Source: Pyrobaculum ferrireducens
GTDB lineage: Archaea > Thermoproteota > Thermoprotei > Thermoproteales > Thermoproteaceae
Length of the DNA stretch: 64,000 nt
Reading direction: 5' to 3'
NCBI RefSeq assembly: GCF_000234805.1
Contig: NC_016645.1
Span: 2,146,391-2,210,390 of the forward strand
Below, piece by piece: positions 38,502 to 47,095 of the stretch (position 1 is the stretch's first letter; each line of letters starts with the position of its first letter). Below the pieces are notes generated by a model that searched no databases, was not told where the DNA came from, and saw only the letters and a list, made by a program, of their open reading frames with translations. A program made the translations under genes and the position numbers.

Positions 38502-39706
38502 TGCTTGAAAAATACGCCCAGTTCGTCGGAGAGGATGAAATCGACGCCATTGTGAAGCTGGCCCAGAGGCTTGAAGACCTGTCGATACTCCACGTCAACT
38601 CAACCGCCGCGGGCGGGGGAGTGGCCGAAATACTAAACAGACTCATACCCTTGATGAGAGAGCTGGGGCTGAGAGCCGACTGGAAGGTGATAAGGGGAGA
38701 CCAGGAGTTCTTCACAGTGACGAAGACCTTCCACAACGCCCTCCAGGGCACCACATCGGCCGTGCCGGAGCACTACTACTCAATATATGAAAAGTGGCAG
38801 GAGATAAACGCCAACGAGCTAGACCTAGACTACGACGTGGTCTTCATCCACGACCCACAGCCAGCCGGCCTCGTGAAGTACCGGAAGAAGGGGCTCTGGA
38901 TATGGCGTTGCCATATAGACCTCTCCACCCCGGACCCCCACGTGTGGAGCTACCTAAGGCGCTACGTATCGCAGTACAACCTAGCCATCTTCCACATACC
39001 CGACTTCGCCCGCGACGACCTGGACATACCCCAGCTCCTCATACCCCCATCAATAGACCCCCTCAGCCCAAAAAACATGGAGCTACCCCAGACGGCGGTG
39101 GAGAGGATAGTGCGTAAATTCGACGTGGATCCCGAAAGGCCGTTGTTGCTCCAGGTCTCCCGCTTCGACCGCGCCAAGGACCCGCTAGGCGTGGTTGAGG
39201 CCTATAGACTGGCTAAGAGACACGTGCCGGATCTACAGCTGGTGTACCTCGGTAGCCCCGCCCACGACGACCCAGAGGGCGAGGCGGTGTACAACGAGAC
39301 TCTGAAGGCGGCGGGCGGCGACCGCGACATACATCTACTAATGCTCCCGCCCGACAGCCACGTAGAGGTCAACGCCTTCCAGCGCGCCGCCACTGTGGTG
39401 ATGCAGAAATCCATAAGAGAGGGCTTCGGCCTCACGGTGTCTGAGGCGCTTTGGAAGCGCAAGCCCGTAGTCGGGGGCAGAGCCGGCGGGATCAAGATAC
39501 AGGTGATCCACGGCGTGACGGGCTTCCTAGTCACCTCCCCAAAAACGGCGGCCCACTACACGACTTACCTCATACGTGAGAAGAGGGTAAGAGAGGAGAT
39601 GGGAAACGCCGGCAGGGAACACGTAAGGAGAAACTTCCTAATAACCCACCAGCTGAGGCGCTATCTAATGGCCATTGCCTACGCCGCAAAGAGGCATAGG
39701 GTATAG
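38498..39706 (+). CDS. treT: trehalose glycosyltransferring synthase (GT4)
   Basis: 402 residues. Forms trehalose from a nucleotide-diphosphate glucose and glucose, reversibly in some archaea. GT-B fold with STAAGGGVAEIL near 36-47, HDPQP near 125, QVSRFDRAKDP near 220 and the donor-site IREGFGLTVSEALW near 305-318. Length matches archaeal TreT. The gene precedes a complete sugar ABC importer and a HAD phosphatase, which suggests trehalose or maltose handling as a compatible solute or carbon source. Related GT4 enzymes cannot be ruled out. Confidence 0.85.
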   Translation: MMLEKYAQFVGEDEIDAIVKLAQRLEDLSILHVNSTAAGGGVAEILNRLIPLMRELGLRADWKVIRGDQEFFTVTKTFHNALQGTTSAVPEHYYSIYEKWQEINANELDLDYDVVFIHDPQPAGLVKYRKKGLWIWRCHIDLSTPDPHVWSYLRRYVSQYNLAIFHIPDFARDDLDIPQLLIPPSIDPLSPKNMELPQTAVERIVRKFDVDPERPLLLQVSRFDRAKDPLGVVEAYRLAKRHVPDLQLVYLGSPAHDDPEGEAVYNETLKAAGGDRDIHLLMLPPDSHVEVNAFQRAATVVMQKSIREGFGLTVSEALWKRKPVVGGRAGGIKIQVIHGVTGFLVTSPKTAAHYTTYLIREKRVREEMGNAGREHVRRNFLITHQLRRYLMAIAYAAKRHRV

Positions 39707-39795
39707 ATTATATAGTTTTAAATCTATCTATAGTTTCTATTCTCGTTGAGGTCTTAAGTATGAACGAATAAATATCCCATGTTTCAATTAAATAC

Positions 39796-41109
39796 ATGAA
39801 TTCAAAGCTACTTCTAGGTATACTGGCCGTAGTTGTACTTATTATTATCGTAGCTGCGTTATTAGCAACGCAACGGCAACCTCAGCAAACACCTGCCCCG
39901 CAACCGCCCACACAGAGCATAACATCGCCGACTGCCACTCCGCCTCAGACCGCGACGCCGACGCCAAGTCCTTCTCCCACTGCGGCTAAGGTGAAGATTA
40001 GAATATGGGGGCCCTGGTCGGGAGATGAGTATCAATATTTCAAGGTGGTGCTTGACGAGTATCAAAAAACTCATCCAAACGTCGAGTTCGAATACGTAAC
40101 GAGGAGGGCAGAGGAGATTTCCCAGATCTTGCCTACACAGCTAGAGGCGCACGTCGCGCCTGCAGACGTCATATTCACTTCATTTGGCTGGTTTGTCACA
40201 GAGATGGCAAAGCGTGGGCACCTAGTAGATCTCACTAGTGTAATAAACGAGAAGGATTATGTGCCTGGCATACTTGATTCTGTGAAATACGACGGGAAGA
40301 TATGGGCCGCGCCTTTCACCATCTGGCTAAAGCCAGGTTTCTGGTACAGAAAGTCTTTCTTTAAGATCCACGGACTAAGCGAGCCCAAGACATGGGACGA
40401 GTTTGTAGCTCTGCTAAGCAAGATGAAGGAGATTAAGGGTCTCAAGGCCCCAATTGCGTCTGGAGACGGCGTGGGCTGGCCTCTATCAGACGTCACCGAG
40501 GCTTTTATAATAGCCTATGCGGGTCCTGACGTCTTCAATGGCATTATCAACAGATCAGTCAAGTTTAACGACTCAAGGGTAGTGGCTGTTTTTAGAGATA
40601 GGATCTACCCACTTCTAAAAGAAGGTGATTTCGGCCCACCCACTGAGTGGACCGCTGCGGTTCAGCAGTGGTGGAAGGGGGAGTACGGGATCTACTTCAT
40701 GGGTACATGGATACTTGGCATGGTGGAGAACGTCTCTGACGTCGGCTTTTTCCCAATGCCAGAGAGCAGAGGCGTCACTGGGGGAACTGACTATATAATA
40801 ATACCGAAGTACTCTCCTAATGTTGACGCCGCGGTGGAATTTGTAAAGTGGCTCGCCACAAAGGGACAGGAGGTACACTCCTCTACCAAGGCCGGCAAGC
40901 TACCTTCGTGGCTAAAGGCTGATCCCAACATGATCTGGGCGCCTCTACGTGATGTATATTCCAAGACTGTCGGCGCCGGGATGCAGCTACTTCCAGATCT
41001 GGACGACACCATCGGCGGGGATTGGCAGAAGCTGTTCTGGGATCAATTAAAGCTTCTATGGGTTCAGCCAGATAAGTGGCGTGAAGTAGTTAACACACTT
41101 GCCGGCTAA
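39796..41109 (+). CDS. sugar ABC transporter substrate-binding protein
   Basis: 437 residues from ATG 39796 following the box GAATAAATAT (near 39764-39773). An N-terminal membrane helix (about 7-27) anchors the protein, then a Pro/Thr/Gln-rich stalk (about 30-68), then a family 1 solute-binding domain: KIRIWGPWSGDE, PADVIFTSFGWF, WAAPFTIWLKPGFWYRK and YFMGTWILG. Followed 12 bases later by the first permease. Likely ligand is an oligosaccharide such as trehalose or maltose, inferred from the adjacent treT. Confidence 0.9.
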   Translation: MNSKLLLGILAVVVLIIIVAALLATQRQPQQTPAPQPPTQSITSPTATPPQTATPTPSPSPTAAKVKIRIWGPWSGDEYQYFKVVLDEYQKTHPNVEFEYVTRRAEEISQILPTQLEAHVAPADVIFTSFGWFVTEMAKRGHLVDLTSVINEKDYVPGILDSVKYDGKIWAAPFTIWLKPGFWYRKSFFKIHGLSEPKTWDEFVALLSKMKEIKGLKAPIASGDGVGWPLSDVTEAFIIAYAGPDVFNGIINRSVKFNDSRVVAVFRDRIYPLLKEGDFGPPTEWTAAVQQWWKGEYGIYFMGTWILGMVENVSDVGFFPMPESRGVTGGTDYIIIPKYSPNVDAAVEFVKWLATKGQEVHSSTKAGKLPSWLKADPNMIWAPLRDVYSKTVGAGMQLLPDLDDTIGGDWQKLFWDQLKLLWVQPDKWREVVNTLAG

Positions 41110-41121
41110 TTTCCCGTCAAA

Positions 41122-42000
41122 ATGAAGTTTTTTTCTTACCTCTTATTCCTGGCCGTCCCCCTTCTCTTTCTCTCGATTTTTACATTTTATCCAGTGGTGG
41201 CTAGCGTTTTCTACAGCTTCTACGACTCCAAGACCGGGGATTTTGGCATCGGGAATTACGTCAGGGTTTTGAGCGACACGAATCCGTTGCGCGCGTTGGT
41301 TATGCCGAGATTTGGCGACACCCCGCCGTGGGGGGCGCTGATCCACAACGTTGTGTGGATTGCCATACATGTGCCGCTTGTGACGCTACTTGGTTTACTG
41401 CTCGCTTATGTATTAAAGTACTACGTAGTGGGTAGTAATATTGTCAAGGGCATAGTTTTTCTGGGTATGGTAATTCCGCCAGCCATTGGGGGGCTGATAA
41501 TAAGGTTGATGTACGACGGCGACATAGGAATTGTGCCTAAGTTCTTCTCTGCGCTCGGCGTTAAGGAACTGGCCGTGACTTGGATTAACTACCCGAATCT
41601 CGCCCTCTACGCCCTGATACTGGGCTCCGTCTGGATTTGGCTCGGGTTCAGCGTCACGATATTCACCGCGGCGCTGGAGGCGATACCTAAAAGCCACATA
41701 GACGCCGCACGCGTCTTCGGCGCCTCCTCGTGGCAGATCTTCAGGCGGATTGTCATTCCCGAGGTGAGGGCCGCAATAGTCATCGTAGTGGTGATGACAA
41801 TGCTGTGGGATATGAAGATCTTCGACGTGGTGTTCGCGTCGACGGGTGGCGGGCCGGGCGGCGCGACAAATGTCCTAGCACTTGTGGTGTATAATTACTT
41901 CGCGAGGTCGCTAGACTACTACACCGCATCCACCGTCGCAGTTATTCTCACAATATTGGTAGTGCCCGCGGTTGTGTTCGCCGTGAAGAAGTGGCTATGA
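41122..42000 (+). CDS. sugar ABC transporter permease (MalF/UgpA-like)
   Basis: 292 residues, about six membrane helices. The coupling EAA loop reads EAIPKSHIDAARVFGASSW followed by IVIPEVR, normal for carbohydrate importers. Located between the binding protein and the second permease, which it overlaps by four bases. Unlike MalF of enterobacteria there is no large periplasmic loop. Confidence 0.9.
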   Translation: MKFFSYLLFLAVPLLFLSIFTFYPVVASVFYSFYDSKTGDFGIGNYVRVLSDTNPLRALVMPRFGDTPPWGALIHNVVWIAIHVPLVTLLGLLLAYVLKYYVVGSNIVKGIVFLGMVIPPAIGGLIIRLMYDGDIGIVPKFFSALGVKELAVTWINYPNLALYALILGSVWIWLGFSVTIFTAALEAIPKSHIDAARVFGASSWQIFRRIVIPEVRAAIVIVVVMTMLWDMKIFDVVFASTGGGPGGATNVLALVVYNYFARSLDYYTASTVAVILTILVVPAVVFAVKKWL

Positions 42001-42833
42001 GGAGGGCAAGCCTTGTTCTTCTGAACGCGGCGGTGTGGGCCTTCGCCGTGTTTTGGACGCTCCCCTTTGTGGGGGTTGTAGTGATATCTATCATGCCCTA
42101 TAGAGAGGTGGTGACTGAAGGCTGGTTGAGAGTGCCTAATCCGCAAAGCATATCTCTTGACAACTATATACAGGCTCTCTTCAACCCCTTGTACGACCTC
42201 TCTACGGGGCTGAAAAACTCTTTGATAGTAGCCACGGCCTCTACTGTGATTGCCCTAATGGCCGCCGCTCTTCTGGCCTATGCCTTTGTTAACCTACCTT
42301 TTAAATTTAAGACTATGTTGTTTGCATTAATTATATTCGTAATGCTTGCGCCTCAGCAGATATCAATTGTCCCCCTCTTTTTCCTATTCAACGCCCTTGG
42401 CCTCTATGATACCCTACCCTCTATAATACTTCTACACAGCGCGTGGGGGACCGCTTGGGCTACCTTCTTTCTCCGTAACTTCTTCACTCTTATCCCCCGT
42501 AGCCTAGTTGAAGCGGCTAGGGTGGACGGCGTACCTGACTGGGTAATTTTCTCCAGAATCATCCTCCCCCTGGCCAAGCCCGGCATTATAGCGGCCGCGT
42601 TGTTGCAGTACACGTGGGTGTGGAACGACTTGTTCTACGCGTTGGTTTTCCTCGCCAGTCCACACAACCAGGTCCTTACCCAGAAGGTAGTTTATCTAAA
42701 GGGGGAGTACCACATTGACTGGGGGTTGCTTACGGCTGGTTCCATTCTATCTATGTCTGTGCCCGTCGTGCTGTACATCGTATTTAATAGGTATTTCGTG
42801 AGGGGGGTGGCTGGCTGGGGAGTTAAGCGATGA
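41997..42833 (+). CDS. sugar ABC transporter permease (MalG/UgpE-like)
   Basis: 278 residues from ATG 41997, whose ATGA overlaps the stop of the preceding permease; GTG 41991 would add two residues. About six helices and the EAA loop EAARVDGVPDWVIFSRIILP near 170-189. Overlaps the ATPase gene by four bases, completing the transport operon SBP-permease-permease-ATPase. Confidence 0.9.
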   Translation: MRRASLVLLNAAVWAFAVFWTLPFVGVVVISIMPYREVVTEGWLRVPNPQSISLDNYIQALFNPLYDLSTGLKNSLIVATASTVIALMAAALLAYAFVNLPFKFKTMLFALIIFVMLAPQQISIVPLFFLFNALGLYDTLPSIILLHSAWGTAWATFFLRNFFTLIPRSLVEAARVDGVPDWVIFSRIILPLAKPGIIAAALLQYTWVWNDLFYALVFLASPHNQVLTQKVVYLKGEYHIDWGLLTAGSILSMSVPVVLYIVFNRYFVRGVAGWGVKR

Positions 42834-43897
42834 CGTACGTTGTTCTTGACAATGTTATAAAGAGATACGGGAAGGTTCTAGCTGTAGATAAAGTCTCTCT
42901 TACCGTAAACAAGGGGGAGTTCGTAGTTCTACTAGGGCCTTCTGGATGCGGAAAAACTACAACGTTGAGACTTATAGCGGGGCTGGAGATACCTGACGAG
43001 GGGAGGATATACATCGACGGCGTCGACGTTACGTACAAAGAGCCGGCTGAGAGGGACGTGGCCATGGTGTTTCAGGACTACGCCATCTACCCCCACATGA
43101 CCGTCTATCAAAACATAGCCTTTCCGCTGGAGGTGAGGAAGAGGAAGCTACGCCTTTCTAAAAAAGACATAGAGGAAAGGGTCATGCGCATTGCCAAGCT
43201 TCTGCAAATCGACCACTTGCTGGACCGCAAGGCGTCGCAACTCTCTGGTGGGCAACAGCAGAGGGTGGCCTTGGCTAGGGCGCTGGTGAGGGAGCCGAAG
43301 GTCTGGTTGATGGACGAGCCGCTTTCAAATCTAGATGCGTTGATTAGGCTACAGGTTAGGGCGGAGTTAAAAAGACTTCAGAGAGATCTAGGCATAACAG
43401 CTATATATGTCACGCATGACCAGGTAGAGGCGTTGACGCTGGCGGATAGAATTGCGGTGATGAACGCCGGGAGGGTGGTGCAGTTTGGAACTCCTAGGGA
43501 GATATACGACGCGCCGAGACATGTCTTTGTGGGAACTTTCGTAGGCAACCCGCCTATGAACATCCTAAGGTGTAGACCTAGCGGCGATCTAATGCAGTGT
43601 CCCGGCTTCACGCTGAGGAATCCCGGCGTTAAAAACGAGGTGTACTTCGGGATAAGGCCGGAGTATATTGAATGGTCCACAAAGCCTGTTGAGGGGGCTG
43701 TTAAAGGCGTTGTCTACGTAGTGGAGCCAATAGGCTCCGAGTATATAATTAACGTTAAGCTTGACAGCGAGGCGTTGATAAAAGTCAAAACCGTGAGAGA
43801 GGTGACGCTACAGCCAGGTGATGAGATCTACCTAGTGTTTGACCTAAAAAAGGCGGTGCTATTCGACTCAGAGACTGGCGCCGCTCTGAGCCAATAG
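42830..43897 (+). CDS. sugar ABC transporter ATPase (MalK/UgpC type)
   Basis: 355 residues. Walker A GPSGCGKTT near 36-44, signature LSGGQQQRVALARAL near 138, Walker B VWLMDEPLSN near 157 and VTHDQVEA near 190. The C-terminal TOBE-type domain (GIRPEYIEWS) could bind regulators. Expressed with the two permeases. It is a paralogue of the orphan ATPase at 14998-16065 and may be able to energise other sugar importers in the cell. Confidence 0.92.
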   Translation: MTYVVLDNVIKRYGKVLAVDKVSLTVNKGEFVVLLGPSGCGKTTTLRLIAGLEIPDEGRIYIDGVDVTYKEPAERDVAMVFQDYAIYPHMTVYQNIAFPLEVRKRKLRLSKKDIEERVMRIAKLLQIDHLLDRKASQLSGGQQQRVALARALVREPKVWLMDEPLSNLDALIRLQVRAELKRLQRDLGITAIYVTHDQVEALTLADRIAVMNAGRVVQFGTPREIYDAPRHVFVGTFVGNPPMNILRCRPSGDLMQCPGFTLRNPGVKNEVYFGIRPEYIEWSTKPVEGAVKGVVYVVEPIGSEYIINVKLDSEALIKVKTVREVTLQPGDEIYLVFDLKKAVLFDSETGAALSQ

Positions 43898-43923
43898 TTA
43901 AAACCCCCCGCCTGACTCTCTCC

Positions 43924-44622
43924 ATGGACATAGCGCTCTTCACGGACTACGACGGGACGCTGGTGCCGCCGGAGGAGGTTAGGAGGGGGGGCGCCCTGCC
44001 GGCGGAGGTTGAGGAGGTTCTGAGGGAGCTCGCCAGGCACATCCCACTCGCCGTGGTGACCACCAAGGACTGCGGCTTTGTCATGCAGAGGGTTCCCTTC
44101 GCCTCGGCGTACGCCTGTATAAACGGTATAGAGATACGCGCCGGCAGGTACGTCGCGGTCGCCGCCGACCTCAACCACTCGGCCGTGTCGGAGGTGTACC
44201 AGCTCGCGTCTCGCCTAGACGCCTATCTAGAGCCCAAGAGGACTGGGAGTGGCGAGCTGGCGGGCTTTACAGTGGACTGGCGCGGCCGCGCGGAGTCCCC
44301 CAAGGGTCTGGGCGACGTCGTGGTGGAGGCCGAGAGGCGGGGGCTCAAGGTGGTTAGGTACTCCCGCCACCCGTTTCTGGACGTGTATGGGTCGGCTGTC
44401 GATAAGGGGGACGCGGTGCGGGTACTCAAGGCCCTCCTCGGGGTGAGGCACGTGGTGTATATGGGCGACAGCGAAAACGACCTACCTGCGTGGAGGGAGG
44501 CCGACGTGAAGATACTGGTTAGAAACAGTTTGAACCGCGGCTTCGCCGTACCTGGCGCAGTGGCTGTGGAGTACAGAAACCTGGTGTCGTATCTAACGGA
44601 GGTCTTGAAAAACTTTAGATAA
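43924..44622 (+). CDS. HAD family sugar phosphatase (Cof/MPGP-like)
   Basis: 232 residues from ATG 43924, 26 bases after TTAAAAC (43898). HAD motif I DYDGTLVPP near residue 8, motif II VVTTKD near 45, Lys in DKGDAV and motif IV MGDSENDLPAW near 180. The C2-type cap between motifs II and III fits trehalose-6-phosphate, sucrose-phosphate or mannosyl-3-phosphoglycerate phosphatases. Position after treT and the sugar importer suggests disaccharide phosphate hydrolysis. Confidence 0.82.
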   Translation: MDIALFTDYDGTLVPPEEVRRGGALPAEVEEVLRELARHIPLAVVTTKDCGFVMQRVPFASAYACINGIEIRAGRYVAVAADLNHSAVSEVYQLASRLDAYLEPKRTGSGELAGFTVDWRGRAESPKGLGDVVVEAERRGLKVVRYSRHPFLDVYGSAVDKGDAVRVLKALLGVRHVVYMGDSENDLPAWREADVKILVRNSLNRGFAVPGAVAVEYRNLVSYLTEVLKNFR

Positions 44623-44635
44623 GAAAAGCGCCGGG

Positions 44636-44651
44636 AAGCCGCCGGCGGCTT
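44636..44651. repeat. 16-bp perfect palindrome
   Basis: AAGCCGCCGGCGGCTT lies 14 bases after the HAD gene stop and about 60 bases before the TATA box of the next gene. It could form a hairpin at a transcript end or be a protein-binding site; there is no T tract after it. Confidence 0.5.
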
Positions 44652-44740
44652 TAGTCCTGCTTCCTAGGCATAGGGAGGGGTCGGCTGAGATGTACACCGC
44701 ATATGGGAAGGCTTAAATAGTAGTACTGGGTCGACTTCTG

Positions 44741-45661
44741 GTGGATAGCTGGATTTCTGAGCTTCGGGACATCCTTATCCACTCTTTGGAGAAGTCTTGG
44801 CTTCCGTTTCCCGTCGAGGCCGGGATTTGCGAGTCGTGGAAGCGGGGACTTGAGTCTGACCAGGGATCTGGTACGGTTTTCTACACGTCGTGTATGTACC
44901 ACCTCGCCCCCGTTATTGAGAAGGCGGTTGAAAACCTTGAGAAGTTCGGCGTTACAAGGGGGGGTCTGAGAAGTAGATTAGCGGGTGTGGTGGCTAGGGC
45001 GGCTGGGCAGCTACTGGTGAGGCCCGACGAGTCAGAAATCCAACGGGCCGACGAAGTTGTTAAGAAGATTTACGGCTTATTGAAGAGGAGGGGTGTAAGA
45101 ATTAGGCTACTGGAGAGGGAGGTCTACTCCGGCGCGTTGCTGTATGAACTGGGGCTGGAGAAGGACTTCGCGGAGTACGCCCAGAGGGTGGCTAGGTTTT
45201 TCAAAGAGGCGGGGGTGAGGGAAATAGTCACGGTGGACCCGCACACCCACTACATTCTTGAGAAAGTCTACCCGAGGTACGTGCCCGACTTTGACTTTAA
45301 GGTGCTTAGCTACATGGATTTGATAGACAGTGGCGGCGTTGCTGTTAAAAACTTCGCCATACACGACTCGTGTCTCTACGCGCGGTTCCTCGGGAGGTAC
45401 GACGTCGTTAGGAAGATCCTCTCCGCTGGGGAGCCCGTCGAGCATCCGTACTACACGGGGAGGGATACATCGGGTTGCTGCGGCGGGCCGATTGAGTCGC
45501 TGTTTCCGGATGTGGCGAGGAAGGTGGCGCAGATCAGGGTGAGGGACCTCGCCAAGTTGTCGAGAGACGTCGTCGTGCAGTGCCCAATCTGCTACGTGAA
45601 TCTGAAGAGGGCATCAAACGGAGAGGTGAGGCTATACTACCTACCGGAGGTGTTGCTATGA
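44741..45661 (+). CDS. CCG-domain (Hdr/LutA/GlcF-type) iron-sulfur redox protein, copy 1
   Basis: 306 residues from GTG 44741, 28 bases after TTAAATAG. The C-terminal cysteine-rich domain has HDSCLYARF near 208, SGCCGGPIE near 246 and CPICYVNL near 285, the C-CCG-CxxC pattern that binds a special 4Fe-4S cluster in HdrB, GlcF and LutA. The N-terminal half has YTSCMYHL but lacks a second CCG, so that domain is degenerate. It overlaps a two-cluster ferredoxin gene by four bases. A paralogue is at 52016. Likely passes electrons from the 2-hydroxyacid oxidase to a carrier. Confidence 0.82.
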   Translation: MDSWISELRDILIHSLEKSWLPFPVEAGICESWKRGLESDQGSGTVFYTSCMYHLAPVIEKAVENLEKFGVTRGGLRSRLAGVVARAAGQLLVRPDESEIQRADEVVKKIYGLLKRRGVRIRLLEREVYSGALLYELGLEKDFAEYAQRVARFFKEAGVREIVTVDPHTHYILEKVYPRYVPDFDFKVLSYMDLIDSGGVAVKNFAIHDSCLYARFLGRYDVVRKILSAGEPVEHPYYTGRDTSGCCGGPIESLFPDVARKVAQIRVRDLAKLSRDVVVQCPICYVNLKRASNGEVRLYYLPEVLL

Positions 45662-45930
45662 TTGAGAAACTCATCGCCGAGGCCTCTAAGTGCGTATTTT
45701 GCGGTTTTTGCGAATTTGCATGCCCCACATATAGGGCAATTAGAATGAGGCACTTCGGCCCCAGGGGGCGTATAAACCTCATAAAGAACTTCGACGGGAA
45801 GCTGTCTAAAGAGGCCTACGAGGGGATAATGACATGTCTTCTCTGCGGAGCATGTGATCCTCAATGTCCCGCCGGCATAAAAATAACAGAAACTATCAGA
45901 GCCTTTAAAACGTATTTAATTAATATGTAG
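45658..45930 (+). CDS. two-cluster 4Fe-4S ferredoxin-type protein
   Basis: 90 residues from ATG 45658, whose ATGA overlaps the stop of the CCG-domain gene. Two cluster motifs: CVFCGFCEFACP (about 12-23) and CLLCGACDPQCP (about 60-71), the arrangement of the iron-sulfur half of GlcF/LutB/HdrC proteins. With the CCG protein before it, this makes a split HdrBC/GlcF-like module. Its 3' end abuts the convergent glcF gene one base away. Confidence 0.88.
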   Translation: MIEKLIAEASKCVFCGFCEFACPTYRAIRMRHFGPRGRINLIKNFDGKLSKEAYEGIMTCLLCGACDPQCPAGIKITETIRAFKTYLINM

Positions 45931-45931
45931 C

Positions 45932-47095
45932 CTAAAGCGTTTTCTCTCTTAACTCCATATATCCCCTATTCCCCCCTCTTTGGTAGGACAAGTCCAGCAC
46001 TTCAAGTGGGAAGTACACCTTGAGGCCGAGTTTGGACATTTGTTGTAAACATGAGGGGCTTTCGATTAAAATGCCGTCTGGGGAGAGGGCTTTGACTTCC
46101 TCCCTCTTCTTATCTAGAATTGCTTTAGCAATGTCCCGGTGTCTAAGGGGGTACATATTACCGCCTCCGCAACACACATCAGCGCTGGGTAACGGGGTCA
46201 GGACTAGGCCAGGCACTTTATACAGCGGCTTAGGCACCACGTCATGAGCTTTAGATACATTCATTAGATGGCAACTGTACTGCACCGCCAACCTCAATTT
46301 TACCTCGCCGAGGTTTCCCCTAAGATCATCTGCTATTAATTGCATTACATCTACAACTCTACGGCCGCGCATATATCTAAGGAGCTCCGCTTGACACCCT
46401 CCAGAATTGGGAACGGCTATCGTGTCTACGTGGCCTAGCTTATCGACAATTGATAAATTCCTGCGCGCCAGCTCTTGGGCCTTCTCGAACTGCCCGCTAT
46501 GTCTATACGGAGCTCCGCAACAACTAAAACGCGGCACCACGACCTCATAGCCATTCCACGTAAGTACTCTAATGGCCGCCTCAACAACGCCCCTCCTGTG
46601 ACGCCACGTCACACATTCACCAGAGACAAATAGGACAACTCTCCCCTTGACACTACCCTTTGCTTCATAAATCTTGCCAACTAAGCCAGATACATCCCCA
46701 CCTGAGACCAAGGGCTTTAGCTCCAGAGATAACGAAGCCGCCATAGGCGCTATTCTTAATCCAAGTCTTGTGTTCAATAGATTGAATAGCGGGATGTAGC
46801 GCTTGTAACTAACAGACTGCATGGCGCTTCTATGCATTTTAAAGAACTCTTCAAACACCTCGCCGTATTTAACGCCAGACGGACAGGCGGTTTCACACCT
46901 CAGGCAGTATACACAAGCGTCTAAGTACTTCAAGAGCTTGCTATCAGCCATAGCCCTCCCCTCTGCAACTGCCCTCATTAAATACAGCCTACCCCTGGGG
47001 CTATGGCCCTCAACTCCCGTGGCTAAATATGTGGGGCAAGTGGGGAGGCAAAAGCCACAGTGAACACAGCGGTAGAGCTCGTCTAAAGCACTCAT
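45932..47095 (-). CDS. glcF: glycolate oxidase iron-sulfur subunit (GlcF-like)
   Basis: 387 residues. Two ferredoxin motifs, CVHCGFCLPTCP (about 10-21) and CVYCLRCETACP (about 62-73), then two CCG regions: FSCCGAPYRHSG near 195 and VCCGGGNMYPLR near 305, ending with SPSCLQQM. This is the complete GlcF/HdrD architecture. It overlaps the upstream glcE by four bases and would pass electrons from the two flavoproteins to an acceptor such as quinone. Confidence 0.88.
   Translation of the reverse strand: MSALDELYRCVHCGFCLPTCPTYLATGVEGHSPRGRLYLMRAVAEGRAMADSKLLKYLDACVYCLRCETACPSGVKYGEVFEEFFKMHRSAMQSVSYKRYIPLFNLLNTRLGLRIAPMAASLSLELKPLVSGGDVSGLVGKIYEAKGSVKGRVVLFVSGECVTWRHRRGVVEAAIRVLTWNGYEVVVPRFSCCGAPYRHSGQFEKAQELARRNLSIVDKLGHVDTIAVPNSGGCQAELLRYMRGRRVVDVMQLIADDLRGNLGEVKLRLAVQYSCHLMNVSKAHDVVPKPLYKVPGLVLTPLPSADVCCGGGNMYPLRHRDIAKAILDKKREEVKALSPDGILIESPSCLQQMSKLGLKVYFPLEVLDLSYQRGGNRGYMELREKTL

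Noticed and set aside
39706-39795. Operator or hairpin in the A+T-rich gap before the sugar-binding protein (AGATT...AATCT, CTATAG)
   Set aside because: The inverted repeats are short and expected by chance in A+T-rich DNA; only the TATA box before ATG 39796 is credible.
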